Below are positions 30,701 through 54,154 of a stretch of 64,000 bases of DNA, one piece after another. The notes beneath the pieces are model-generated. The model was not told the origin of the DNA. It saw only the letters and a program-made list of their open reading frames with translations, and made no database searches. The first letter of the stretch is position 1. Each line of letters begins with the position of its first letter. The position numbers were made by a program, and so were the translations under genes. Source of the stretch: Piscicola geometra (taxonomy: Eukaryota; Annelida; Clitellata; Hirudinida; Piscicolidae); NCBI GenBank assembly GCA_943735955.1, contig OX030966.1, positions 5,033,893-5,097,892 of the forward strand, written 5' to 3'.

Positions 30701-31173
30701 AAAATAACAATAACAACCACAGCAGCAACAGCAACTATAACAACAACCCCAAGATCACCAAGAACCACAAGCACAACAACAACTTGTTGTTGGGGGGCAG
30801 ATGCAAAGTACTTGAGGCACATGTTGAGCATACAAGAGTGCACAAACGCCTGCCCTGACTGCACAAAGAAGCCCAATGCCTCAACTCCTGAGTGGCCATT
30901 TTGTGTGAATTTATAATTTTGGGAAATTGTGTAAGTAAAATGGCGCCATTTAAAAAAGTTGAAAATATTTATTAAATTGAAATGCATTATATATTAAAAT
31001 ATCATTCGTATCCACCTTCCACCACGTATTTAGCAGCTTCATCAAACTGGGACAGGAAAGACTTGGGAGCAGACTCTTCGAATGAGTAATGGCTACAAAT
31101 CATTGACTCTCCCCCAGAACACAGACCATACAACAATCCACAAAATGGCTCCTTCTCAGATGTTTCATGTGTT
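24477..31173 (-). CDS. UFSP2: UFM1-specific protease 2
   Basis: UFSP2 is a cysteine protease that matures the ubiquitin-like modifier UFM1 and removes it from ER and ribosomal targets. Sixteen phase-compatible exons: 31173-31016, 30887-30784, 30528-30359, 30234-30173, 29429-29011, 28900-28807, 28125-27971, 27626-27530, 27316-27173, 26799-26706, 26506-26425, 25982-25884, 25650-25600, 25515-25464, 25023-24899 and 24563-24477, about 663 codons. The catalytic Cys is in [17 protein letters not shown] and the Asp/His pair in [14 protein letters not shown]. The end [18 protein letters not shown] is the family C-terminus. [12 protein letters not shown] corresponds to the start of the human protein, so about 110 codons lie further N-terminal ([23 protein letters not shown]-like in look). 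The 419-bp exon adds Gln/Lys- and Asp-rich low-complexity sequence. The start Met exon was not found. Introns are mostly GTG/GTGG or CA repeats. Confidence 0.93.
25743..25880. repeat. (CA)n microsatellite in UFSP2 intron
   Basis: CA dinucleotides with TA interruptions between exons 25982-25884 and 25650-25600; the tract begins a few bases after the GTACGT donor. Confidence 0.95.
25983..26424. repeat. GGTGTGGTGGTGG/GGGAAG minisatellite filling a UFSP2 intron
   Basis: The whole 442-bp intron is a repeat of GTGGTGTGGTGG and GGGAAGGGT words. The splice acceptor on the minus strand (CACCACACAG) is nearly the repeat itself. Confidence 0.9.
27317..27461. repeat. (GT)n microsatellite in UFSP2 intron
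   Basis: GT dinucleotides with TTTG and CGTG interruptions begin directly at the acceptor of the UFSP2 exon 27316-27173. A second tract lies at 27680-27750. Confidence 0.9.
28420..28520. repeat. CCACCCCACCAA minisatellite in UFSP2 intron
   Basis: A 12-bp CCACCCCACCAA unit repeats about eight times, followed by CTCCTCACCTCCCACC repeats to about 28800. Confidence 0.85.
29432..30045. repeat. GGTTGGATGGGT and TTACATGTTAGG repeats in UFSP2 intron
   Basis: A GGTTGGATGGGTG-type array (29432-29770) is followed by about seven copies of a longer unit containing GGTTGGTTGTTTGTTATTAC (29845-30045). Confidence 0.88.
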
Positions 31174-32131
31174 CTGAGTTTCTATTCGGTTTAATTATAC
31201 AGTTGATTAGCAATTTAAATGATAATTTATAGATTAGTTTGTAACAAATGTTAGAGAAACTGGCTTATTCCTTCGGTTTAACCTTCTTAATGTATCTTTC
31301 AACACAATATTTTTAACAAGTAAAAATAAATACCTTCAGAACTTTTGCAGAAATTGATATTTTATTTGCCATTTATTTTATTATTGGCTTTGGAAACGAA
31401 TAATCTGACTCTCCACCTTTACATGAAACTTAACTTTTAACCCCTGTAACGTATTGAATATTTAGAGATAGTGGTTATTAAAATTATAACTTCAATATAT
31501 ATATAAAATTGTTAATGCAATCAGTTAGATATTGTTCTAAGTTTTATTATATTTAAATATCTATTAGCGTATCGCTCTATTTATAATGCGAATAAACTTT
31601 TCATTATAAAAATTTTGTGCAACAAATGATTTTTTTTAATTAAAAAAAAAGTTAATGTTAATTTGGAATATTAAGCACTAGGTTAGCAATTAGCCGGATG
31701 CTTACGGTTTCTAAAGTTGGCATTTAAATTTAATTTCGTTATGAATTTATTAGATGTTCAAAATGCTTTTAAAAATAATATGTCTCAAATAATTCCGTCT
31801 TTTTGAATTTTTTTAAATTATGCTAAAATATTTTTTGTGGTTTAAATTCATACGCGAATGATTGTAGTAATTTATTGCTCAAAAATGTAAAAATAGAGTG
31901 AACATTTGGTAAGCATGAAAAAGAAGATAAATATTTATAAAATAATTTTACATTTCAATATTTGCGAATTTTTAATTATTTTTCAGATTATGAAGTACTT
32001 TAGAAAATGCTCAATGATGACAATTTTCAAGAAAAACTAGTTTAAAAAAATGTCAGCCTTCGTGTTAAGACATCAATGATCACTCATTAATTAGGAATTC
32101 TAAGAAATGCAAGAACCTGGCAGACTTCAAA
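31174..32131. promoter_or_regulatory. Spacer between head-to-head UFSP2 and SOCS6/7 genes
   Basis: AT-rich, about 950 bp, between the first recognised UFSP2 exon (-) and the SOCS start (+). It may hold both promoters and the missing first UFSP2 exon. A minus-strand stretch at about 31310-31270 (NIVLKDTLRR before a GTTAAA donor) is phase-compatible but lacks an ATG. Confidence 0.4.
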
Positions 32132-34519
32132 ATGGAGTCAAATCATAAAAAATCGACACCAAAACTTCATATGCAACAGACTAGTAGTGAGAGTGTTAGC
32201 AGGCACAACATGTGTAATAGTCATGATACTGATCTTGCTGGTTGCTCAAGCAGCCATTGTAAGGGTGTGACTAATGCCTCTGGAGATGTCCATGAATCAC
32301 ATATGAACTCAACAACTCCAAATCACACAAAGAATGTACAAATTGACACGAAGAATGGCATTAAAGTTACGAAGAATTTAAGAGCTGATAGCCATTTAAA
32401 GAACAATAACTCTATTCATACGAAATATAAAGAGGGTCTGGACAGAAAGGAGGCAAACAGTGATAATGAAGATGAAAGAGAATTGAAGCAAGTCCTAAAT
32501 GGAACAATGCACTCTACTGACAACAGTAGTAGAAACAGTTCAACTCTTAAAAGTAACTCAAATCCGACCAATAGGCTTGTTGAAACTCCAACTAAAAAGT
32601 CCAGTGTAAGTACAACTGAAAATGCTAGTGAAAACACAAATGGCGACTCTAGTTATAGTAATGACGCCGACACCACCTATTGCAAAAATAGCACTTCCAA
32701 AAAAAAGAAAAGTCTGAAAAAAAAGTCTTTTACATTTTTTTCCAAGTCATCGAAGCTTAAAGATTTTCTCATGAACACAGGGAAACAAAAACATGATGTT
32801 GAAAATGCTGCTTGCTCTAGAAAGGTTGATGAGGCAAATGGTAGAGCGGTCAGTAGTGTCAGTAATGTAAGTTCTTGTGACGACAAGTTCAAGAGTCTTT
32901 TTCGGATTAACAAAAGTAAACTTTCAAAGCTCCACTTATCGAATAAGGATGATAACAATGATCAAATCTCTAATAATTATAATAATAATAATAATAATAA
33001 TAAAGGTAATCATCATAATATTAATAATGGTGAAGTGGGTGAGGAGGATGGCAAACGGAGTAGTAGTAACAGCATCGTCACGCCATCTCCAACCACTTTC
33101 TCCCATGCTAAGGCTTGCTTGGTCAAAGAGGATGGCGATGATGATGATGATCTTGATGAGGATGGTGGTAGTGGGGGTGGGGCCAATCGACCAGTGTCGT
33201 TTGACATCAAAACCAGGGACCTTCCGGAAATTCCGAGCGATGGTTTGGTTGGCAATTCATCACATGCCAACCAACAACGTTCTCTGGAAATTATGCCAGT
33301 GCCACAACAACAACACAACAACTCTTCGTCATCTTCTTCTTCATTGTCACCTTGGCAACCGAACAGACTTCAGAATGCTGAGAATGAGGGTGAGTTTGGA
33401 ATTGATGTTATTAATGCGAATGATGATATGATGGTATTAATAATAAAAATAATAATAATATTAATAATATTGTTATTTATTTAAGTTTATAAAGAGGTTG
33501 ATGATAGCAAGAAAGAGTGTTTTCTAGTCAGGATTAGATGAAAGCAAAACCTTTGCAAAACCATTAGTTTCAAACAGATCAATCAAAAGAACTTTAAAAA
33601 TTAATTATAATATCTAATTGTTCAATTTGAACCAACCACCTCTGAAGGTCAACCGGAGGCAGACAGTGGCGATCTCTTCATTGAGAGCTTCAACGACCTC
33701 AAAAACGTTTGCCTCCTTCTCCATTGCTCCTCCACTACTCCTCCACTACTCCACTACTCCTCCACTACTTCACTACTCCACTACTTCTCCACTACTCCTC
33801 CACCTCTCCTCCACTACTCCTCCACTACTCCACTACTCCTCCACTACTCCTTCACCACTCCTCCACTACTCCACTACTCTTCCACTATTTCTCCACCACT
33901 TCTCCACCACTTCTCCACCACTTCTCCACCACTCCTCCACCACTCCTCCACTACTCCACTACTCCTCCACTACTCCACTACTCCTCCACTACTCCACCAC
34001 TACTATACACGACTGCCATTGAATAGCATTATTTCATTAAACTGATTTGAGTGACCTTGAGTCAGTGCTTGACTGATGATTGACAACTGATGATTGACAA
34101 CTGATGATTGACAACTGATGATTGACAACTGATGATTGACAACTGAAGATTGACAACTGATGATTGACAACTGATGATTGACAACGGATGATTGACAACT
34201 GATGATTGGCAACTGATGATTGACAACTGATGATTGACAACTGATGATTGACAACGGATGATTGACAACTGATGATTGACAACTGATGATTAACAACTGA
34301 TGACTGTCGTGGCACTGCAGAAGGGCTGGTACTGGGGTCCTCTCAGCTGGAGGGAGGCCGAGCAACAACTTAAGGACAAGCCCATTGGTCTCTTACTTTT
34401 TTATACTTTTTAAATAAACATTAATAATATATTATCTTTAAATTAGATATTTGTTTTTAATTATATACGCACACCTCCACATGCACACACAACCACACAC
34501 ACACACACACACACACACT

Positions 34520-34551
<32 letters not shown>

Positions 34552-35689
34552 GGCTCCTTCCTGGTTAGGGACAGTTCGGACGAGAGGTACATCTTGAGTT
34601 TGAGCTTCAAGTCAGACGACCAGACGCACCACACCAGGATCGAGCACTACAGAGGTTTTCCTCCCTCCTTCTCTCTTCCTTTGCTGCCCTTCATATGCCC
34701 GTATTTATGCCATCCGAGAGTGTAAAGACCCTCGTCTTGACCGATGGTTTCTGGTCCGTCCTAGCTTCGAGTGCAACCGATGCCCTGTTGTAGATTTCGA
34801 CTTTTTGCGTTTAAATATAGACACAATTAATAATGCTGAAAATAATGGTTTTTTTATAATCGGGGGTTTGGGGAGAGAGAATGGAGTGTTTTGGATAGGG
34901 GAAATGAGGAGCAGGTCACTCTGTGTGGTTTCCATCCTTTTCAATTAGGAAAATTATTTTAGTTTGTTCTAAAAATCCTCCTGAACCGAACCACTACCGC
35001 CACTGTCACCACCACTGCCACTGTCACTGCAGGCCAGTTCAGCTTCAACGCGCAACCTCGCTCGCATGGAGCCGCTACCATTGTCGAGTTCATCGAGAAG
35101 GCCATTGAGAACTGCTCCGATGGTGTGTTGGGTGGAAGTGGATGGGTGCATGGTTTGGTCGGTGTTGGATAGGTGGGTCGGGGTAGTGAGTTGCGTAGGG
35201 GCTGAATAGGTTGGTTGGTTGGAAGGGGTGGTGGATAGTTGGTTGGTTGGTGGGTGATTGTTGATAGAGGTGGTGGGTTGTGTGGGGAAGGGTGGGTTGA
35301 GGAGGGAATTTCAAGTCACTGCTATTTGTGGCAACACTAGTTAACCTTTTCACTGACCCCACATCGCACAACCACACCCGCCAGGCTCCTTCTCGTACTT
35401 CCTTCGACCCAAGGGACCAGGCCTGCCCCCCACGATGGTCCGTCTGACGAACCCGGTGTCCCGTCTCATGAAGACCCACTCGCTACAACACCTCTGCAGG
35501 TTCTTTATTCATTGATAAATAGCCATTGACACACGCTCATGCACGCACACAAACACCCATCCATCCACCCATCCACCCAGATTCGTGGTGCTCTCGCAGA
35601 TACGTAGGGACTTGATTGACAGCCTGCCAGTGCCCGCCCTTATCAAGGCCTATCTGGCATGCAACCAGTACTACATCGAGGATGAATGA
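32132..35689 (+). CDS. Suppressor of cytokine signalling, SOCS6/SOCS7 type
   Basis: SOCS6/7 proteins bind phosphotyrosine targets by an SH2 domain and recruit Elongin B/C-Cullin 5 through the SOCS box for ubiquitination. Exons: 32132-33389, 33648-33706, 34321-34387, 34553-34654, 35033-35122, 35385-35499 and 35581-35689; they join to exactly 600 codons (599 aa). The N-terminal 419 residues are Ser/Asn/Lys-rich. SH2 starts at about residue 440 (KGWYWGPLSWREAEQQL), with the phosphotyrosine Arg in GSFLVRDSSDERYILSLSF. The C-terminus holds VRLTNPVSRLMKTHSLQHLC and FVVLSQIRRDLIDSLPVP, the SOCS box. SYFLRPKGPGLPPT favours SOCS7, while the lead-in LKNKGWYWGP looks like SOCS6; a pre-duplication SOCS6/7 gene is likely. 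The donor after exon 2 is weak (AAAAAC then GTTTGC) but is the one that keeps phase. Confidence 0.92.
33718..34008. repeat. CTCCACTACT minisatellite in SOCS intron
   Basis: CTCCACTACTC and TCCACCACTTC units fill the intron from 12 bp after the donor at 33707. The array contains no GT. Confidence 0.92.
34066..34302. repeat. 14-bp TGATGATTGACAAC minisatellite
   Basis: About 17 copies of a 14-bp unit with rare substitutions; the array ends about 20 bp before the SOCS exon at 34321. Confidence 0.95.
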
Positions 35690-38237
35690 AGGCAGTTCGC
35701 CCTCCACTAGGAATAGTAACGGATTTTTGCTATAAAAACGGACCTTGGAATAAAAACGGATCTAGGCATATTAACGGACCTAGGAAATATGAACTATTTT
35801 TATTGGGACCGTATTGTCGAACGCTGCTTGGAGAATATAATTTATGTGCGATCAAATCGTATAAAATGGCTTTAAATGCTTGCGTATGATAAGTGGCTTG
35901 AGGTCTGGAAGCTCGCCTGGGTTCACGCCACGTTAATAATATTTGTCTTTATATTGTATTGGGTCTTTATGAGGTTCTTTGACATGTTTGTGGTCATTTG
36001 AAGGGAGAGAAGGAGAGGGGAAGAGGAGGAAAGATGAATGGAGTTAGGTTTAAGTTATTTGTTGAATTGGAATGCATATTTAATAATCAATCCTTGATAG
36101 TTGTTGTAATGTCTGTATCGTATGCGTATTTAATACATTCGTAAATGAATACGTAACATTTATACTGCATATTAATTCATTATTATTATCATTTTCATTA
36201 TAATAATTATTATTATTATGCTGAATAAGCAGTATTTTAAAGAAATTTTTAAAAAGCGCTTATATCTTTTTATTTACTTTGTTTTAAACATGATATTGTG
36301 TATCTGAAATACTTTAAACTGTTTATGCATTACTTTCGAGTTTTTGTTATATAGTTTTGTTTGTGAATAACTGTGTGTATTTCTAAAGACACGTTTGTAT
36401 ATTCTAATGTAACGTTTATAAAATTTGATTATTTTAAAATACTTGTTTAAAATGTTTTGATTTTAATCTTTTGGTTGATTAATGCGTTTTCATTTTTGTA
36501 TACGTTTGTTGTTTCTTTTTGTATACGTTTGTTGTTTCATTTTTGTATACATTTGTTGTTTCATTTTTGTATGTTTTTTGTTTCATTTTTGTATTTTTGT
36601 TGTCTCATTGTTGTTTCATTTTTGTATGTTTTTTGTTTCATTTTTGTATTTTTGTTGTCTCATTGTTGTTTCATTTTTGTATGTTTGTTGTCTCATTGAT
36701 GTATGTTTGTTGTTTCATTTTTGTATGTTTGTCGTTTTGTGAAGCTTGAACTAATTTCGTATGTTTTATTTGTCTTAATAATTACTAATTTACCCTTAAT
36801 TGCATCATTAGGCTTATTCAATTAACATGCAGAGATAATTTAAATTGTAATTATTAAAATATTTTTTAACGTAATATATTTTATAGTTAATTAAGGCATT
36901 AATTTGAAAAAAGTGTTGTAAATGTACATTTATTCTGATGTCTTCGCTCTTGTTGGTGAAGCTAGCTACAAATCTTTTTATTTGTTAATTTCATTATTCG
37001 GTGCATAAATTGTTTCACTTTCATATATATAGTCATCTTTATTTTCATTTAAATGGCTCATTTAAAAAAATTGTGCCGCGAAAAACATTTAAAAAATTTT
37101 ACAACTAATTGAGTTAATAAGAAAATAACTGATTAAAAAATAAATTAAATAAAAATAAAATCTCAAAACAAATCTTTAAAAGCACGACAAAGCTGGCTCT
37201 GCACGTCGGCACGGGGTGCTGGCGTTAAGAGTTGTAAATGTGGTTCTGATGAGCTTTAAGGATGACAATGGTGCTAGTGCCGGAACAATTATTACGTTTC
37301 AATTATAATCGTGAAATAAATAGAAAGATAAATTATATTGAAAAATCATGATATGCTCATGGCAAGGCACAAGAAATGTTAGAAGGAAGTGTGCAAAGTT
37401 AGTGAAATCAGTGCAACAACGTCATCAAATTTCAGCGTAAAGACCACTGATGGTGGTGTGGTGCTTTCATTGTTTTCAATGATTTACGTTGGAAGAGTGG
37501 ATCAAATATGCGCGTAAGAAGACAATTCAGCACTGAAAGCAGCGGCGTGGAAGCATTGAAAAAGTAAACTCGAAGATAAAATGTAATAAAATTGATGGCT
37601 ATTATGCTAGTTTGATGGCTAAAACATGATTGAATACCTCTCTAAAATGGCTGAAACGTCTGCGATTAAAGCCATCTCCGAAACAGCAAACTCGCAGGCG
37701 ATCGCGCTAGGACATTGAGAGCTGAAATTTGGCATTTCCCAAAGGCCTCAGCAAGCCTGAAGTGCTGATTCCAAATGGCCAGGGGATATTACACCGCGGT
37801 TAATCAAAACTGTGGTTTTTGTCACGAATGCCCTTCAAATAATCATGTAGTGTTGTTGTATTTACCCGTTATATGCGGTGGCATGAGTTATTGTGCCAAT
37901 GCCACTGAACATGTTGGTGGGTAATAGGTTTCAGAATCACCGTCGGTAGAAATGCAAACACATACGAAAGTCTAAGATTGACACAATAGGGTGTAATTGA
38001 ACGCTGATGATATACAAATATCTGATCGAATTGATTTTCGATGGAAAGTGCTGTATAACTATGAAGAAGTAAACTCATGGAGTAAAACCGTTGAATTTGT
38101 GTACAGAAAAGTGAAGAAAGTACGGGAAAAAAGATTATGAAATTTTGAGAAAAAAAGAATCTGGATTTAGAAGAAAAAGAATCTGGATTTAGAGGAAAAA
38201 TAATCGGAAATGTTGAAAAAATGGTGGAAATTTGTTA
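35690..38237. other. AT-rich spacer between SOCS and AK3 3' ends; one TTTCATTTTTGTATG repeat
   Basis: No gene was recognised. A tandem repeat with units such as TTGTTTCATTTTTGTATG and TTGTTGTCTCATTG lies at 36485-36735. Possible SOCS 3' UTR sequence follows 35689. The 37.1-38.1 kb part is non-repetitive but shows no coding pattern I can support. Confidence 0.5.
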
Positions 38238-40143
<1,906 letters not shown>

Positions 40144-40723
40144 TTAACATTCCATCTAACTCAATTTGAAAATTGTAAAATGAATTTATAAAAGAACTTA
40201 AATTAACGATCAAAAAGGTTCATAGTTCAAAATATGTAAACGATAAAATAAGATTTGCTACATAGAGAATTAAATAAATTTAAGTTGAAATACTTATCCT
40301 AAATTATAACATTACAATTACAGTAATCATTAACTCTAACCGAACAAATAGAAACTTTTTAAAGATTGTGGACAACTGTCTGGCCTCAAGACATCTTTAC
40401 ACTTGATTCCTTCACTTTCTCACTCCTTTCCACTCTACTCCTTCTTTCAACCTTGCTATTTCCTCCTCTCATTCCTACAACCCTCCTATCTATTTCTCAC
40501 ATCTTTCGTTCTCCATTTCTCTCTCCATTCCTCTTTTCATCCTCCCTCTCTCCATTCTCCCACTTAAGCATTCGACATAGTACCACTCAAGACACGCAAA
40601 GAAATACAAAACGGATTAGCATTTATTAGAAGATGTCCAAAAAAATATAATGACCTAGGGGCGTCAACCCGGTTAGTTAGAAGCCTCATGATGAAAGAAA
40701 GAAACTACAATCTCGTCTGTCAA

Positions 40724-50545
<9,822 letters not shown>

Positions 50546-50554
<9 letters not shown>

Positions 50555-50650
50555 TGATGATGATGATGGTTGTGATTATGATTATGAAGAAGGCGTGATG
50601 ATGATGATGATGGTTTTGATTATGATTATGATGAAGGCGTGATGATGATG
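50546..50650 (+). repeat. 44-bp tandem copies of the PSMA7 stop-codon region in the 3' UTR
   Basis: AAGGCGTGATGATGATGATG, which includes the last Lys-Ala codons and the stop, recurs at 50590 and 50634, each followed by a GTGATTATGATTATGA-type segment. The period is 44 bp. Confidence 0.9.
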
Positions 50651-50785
50651 ACGACTCTATAACATGTCTATATATAACTCATCGCAAATAAGATTCTTCT
50701 GTTTGGCGTAAAATCTTCCTTAAATGTTTAATCTTGGTTTGTAAACAGGTTGGGTTAAGATTAAAATATACGGTGTCCTATTTTC

Positions 50786-50865
50786 TGTGACTGGGTGTCC
50801 GAATGGCTAGCGAATTGTGGTTTATATCCATAGATCAGGGGTTCAATTCCCACACTCCCTAATAG
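50786..50865 (+). repeat. tRNA-like sequence, probably a SINE head
   Basis: GGGTGTCCGAATGGCTAGCG (A-box-like) and GGGGTTCAATTCCC (B box, T-arm stem) occur at tRNA spacing, with a possible anticodon arm TGTGG/CCATA and a near-complementary acceptor end ACACTCCC. No intact tRNA is supported. Confidence 0.5.
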
Positions 50866-51694
50866 CTTAAAGTTATTGGAGAGGAGCTGAGTGCCACCAA
50901 AATCAATTAAACTCTTTCAACTAATATAATAAAAATATAGAAATCCTAATTTCTCATATGCGACATGTCCGCCTATTAAAAATGTTCACGATTTATAACG
51001 TATCTTCTGCTGCACAAAGTCTATGAGATGCTGTAATACATGCGGTTAAAAAGCCACAATTCCAGTAAGTTTCATGGAGATACATCTCAAGAAAATAATA
51101 GTTAAATTTTCAGATTATCTAGCTTACTGAATACTCGCTTCATTTCGATCTTTGAATCTTCGATACGTGCAGGAGGTGAGTGCATACTGGTGCCAAGCGA
51201 TCGATGTCAAGCACACAGGTGGGCTTTCCACCTGTCTTTCTTCCTTCCTTTCACTCCTTTCCACCATACATGCATGCATGCATTTATTATGCATATATGG
51301 AGAACATGTTATATACCCGTAACAAATACATGTGTGTGCGTGTGTGTTTTTGTGTATGTATGTGTAGATTATCGATTATGACTTGAAAGGTACAAACCAA
51401 TCGCATATAAAACAACCATCGCTTTCTCTTGTCGACAATCTCCGAGCTACTTACTTACCTCCGAACATCCTTCTGAGGCTTTTGTGTGTGACCAGCCTGT
51501 GTGTGGAAAGACTTTCTTAACGGAAGTTTTAGTTCATTATTGGATTACAAGGTTACACAATTCCGTTATCTAAATTAATATAGCTTGTGCGTCTCCAAGA
51601 GAGTCAGTAGAGAACTTCACAGAGACGGGTTAAGCACTTGAAGAGCATGCGACTTAGTTGAACATCTCAAACAAACGATTGAAATTTCTTACAA

Positions 51695-53746
51695 ATGCCT
51701 ATCTACAAAGTGCCCTCCACAACTCCCATCGTCCATTCAGTCACTACTACCCCCAACAACAACAACAACAACCCTCCAACCACAAGACACGACGTTAACC
51801 TTCCCAACACGCTCCCCACTCAACAACCCCCAAAGCAACTGCCTACCAGCGTCATCCATGGTCCTCCCACACCACGCAGAGTTTCATTTTCAGCAACTAT
51901 AACATCCCTCCAACTTCCCAACCACCATGCAACCAAGTCAAAGGTATCCACCTCCCATTCCAAAAGTATTCTCCATCACCATGACAACCCTCCATCCCAC
52001 CATCCATCATCCATTTCTTCACAACCTTTTCATTGCGTACAAGCAAGCACCAATCAACCTTTTGAAAAAGAATTAAAAATTTATCAACAAAAACACCCAA
52101 AAAGTATACAAATACAGTCATCTAACCATGATCCCCAACATCAAAAATCCTTTCTCAACAATCTACATCTAAAACAACAGCCATCCAACATCCACAACAA
52201 CAACGACCCCCACCATAACAACTCCAACAACAATTCCAACAACAACTCCAACAACAATTCCAACAACAACTCCAACAACAACCACACTCGTTTGGAGAGC
52301 ATTGTAGAACGAGAAGTGAGGTTGCAACTGGAAAGAGAAAATGAAGTTCATTCTATGCGGCTCCAGCAACTACATCCACCTTATCTTCCCTCAAACAATC
52401 CACAAGAACAACAACCAAATTTTACACCCTCCAACAAGCCACAACAACAGAAACAAAATCTTCTCCTCAACAACACCCAACAACAACAACAACAACAACC
52501 ATCTCTCAACACCTCACAAGTTCAACAACAACTCCGCAACTTCAATCAACTCCATCTCTCCAAAGAGCCGCACAAAAACACAACCTTTCCACCACCCCTC
52601 AACAATCCATCGACGACTGATCGCATGTCGAGCGGTTACAACACGTTGGAAAACAGCAGACTCTCGTCACCGGGATCGTCGAGCAATGAAGCGCCAGTGG
52701 AAGTGGTCAATGCGAAGGTATCTCCTAAGACTAATTGCTATTCCACCGAGCTTAATTTTTATCGAAGATTATTTTAAAGATTTTTTGGGAAAATACTTTA
52801 CATTTCATAGACATAACTTATTAAAAACTGTTTTGAGTAAATGATGTGTGTGTGTGAGTTTGTGTGTTAGTGTGTTTGTGTGTGTGTTTGCGTGAGTATG
52901 GAATGCAATGTATTACATCACCCACAGAGGGGAGGGGTGATGCCGTTAGAGGAAGAGGAAGAAGAGGAGGATGAAAGAGAGGGGAGCATAGTACCCCAGG
53001 GAGAAAGCGTCTTGGACAGGGAGGTGAGAGTGGCGAGGCAGAGGGAGGGATCGCTGAGGAGGGCTCGAGGGGCACACCCGTTGAGTCTGGCACAGGAGCT
53101 CCAAGTGGTCCATCTGGAAACCATGCCAGCAACCACCATCCAGTCTTTGCCGGGTGCTGAGGTGGATGATGTCGATGCAAGGTTGAGTAACAATTCACAG
53201 ACGTTCGCCACTAACCGACTGAAGTTGGAAATCACTAAGGAGAGACAGAGAGAGGTGGAGTTGAGGAAGAAGATGAGGAAGGAGGAGAGGGAGAGGGTGG
53301 TGGTTGGGGAGGATGCTGTTGTTGGAGATGGAACGAAAAATAAACAACCTTTTGATCTCCATAAAAACTTTAAAAACAACAACAACAATGATAACAACAA
53401 AAGGAACGATAATAATAGTGATAACAACAAAAAGAACAACCACCATTTGAACGGAAAAGCCAATTCAGATCTTCATAGCACAAATCACCTTCAATCAGCG
53501 AGTGTTGCCTTGTCAGGCTCGTTGAGTGTGGAAGCGAAGATCGAGCAAGAGATCGAAGCCTGCCAGCTAAGAGAGGAGGAGTTGAGGTGGGCTCCATTTT
53601 ATCGGCAAACATTCATTATCGATCGCTTTGCGCACTTCTTGTTTGCATTCCGTGTTTTGAAAATATCCCTATTTGAGGAGAAGAAATAGGATTTTAATTT
53701 AAGTTTTTTCATTTACAGGAAAGAACGTTTGAGACTCCATTCCTAA
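51695..53746 (+). CDS. MISP/AKAP2-like protein with three RExxLR-type helices
   Basis: Three exons (51695-52717, 52928-53586, 53719-53746) join in phase to 569 aa. The first 190 residues and the middle are Asn/Gln/Pro/His-rich and unrecognised. Three charged helical motifs stand out: about residues 199-222 (SIVEREVRLQLERENEV), 367-388 (SVLDREVRVARQREGSLRRA) and 545-565 (KIEQEIEACQLREEELRKER). They follow the pattern hExEhxxxxxREExLRxER found in the C-terminal regions of MISP and AKAP2 (PALM2-AKAP2) proteins, which act at cortical actin or anchor PKA; that function is inferred from motifs only. The tiny last exon (RKERLRLHS) completes the third motif and supports the model. The start ATG at 51695 could have upstream 5' exons. 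Confidence 0.72.
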
Positions 53747-54154
53747 AAGAAATTTCCTTCTTACTTCATTTTCATCTTATCCCTCCTTAGACATCTTCCT
53801 CTTCTTTCTCTCCACAAAAAACTCACTAGGTAGCTACATCAACCTTGACCTCTATTTAAGACTCGCCACTGTTTTTCCTTTGATTCAATCATGATTCGAA
53901 TCGCGACCATGACAATAAGTCTTTGTTATAACCTAAGACGTTCTCCTTACTTCACAATCCAATTCACAATAGGTTACTTGCGATATTTCGATCAAATCAA
54001 AACTTTTTCGATTTTTAAATAAAAAATGATTCACAAGAATTTATCTATTGATACAAAAACAATTATAACGACGACGACGATGACGATGGTTTAAAATAAT
54101 AAAATAAAAGATGAAAAAGAAGGAGTGATGGATGAGGTGATGGAGGAGGGGAGG

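Noticed and set aside
50786..50865. Functional tRNA-Ile(TAT)
   Set aside because: The acceptor stem and anticodon arm have mismatches, and a non-tRNA tail follows; a SINE head is more likely.
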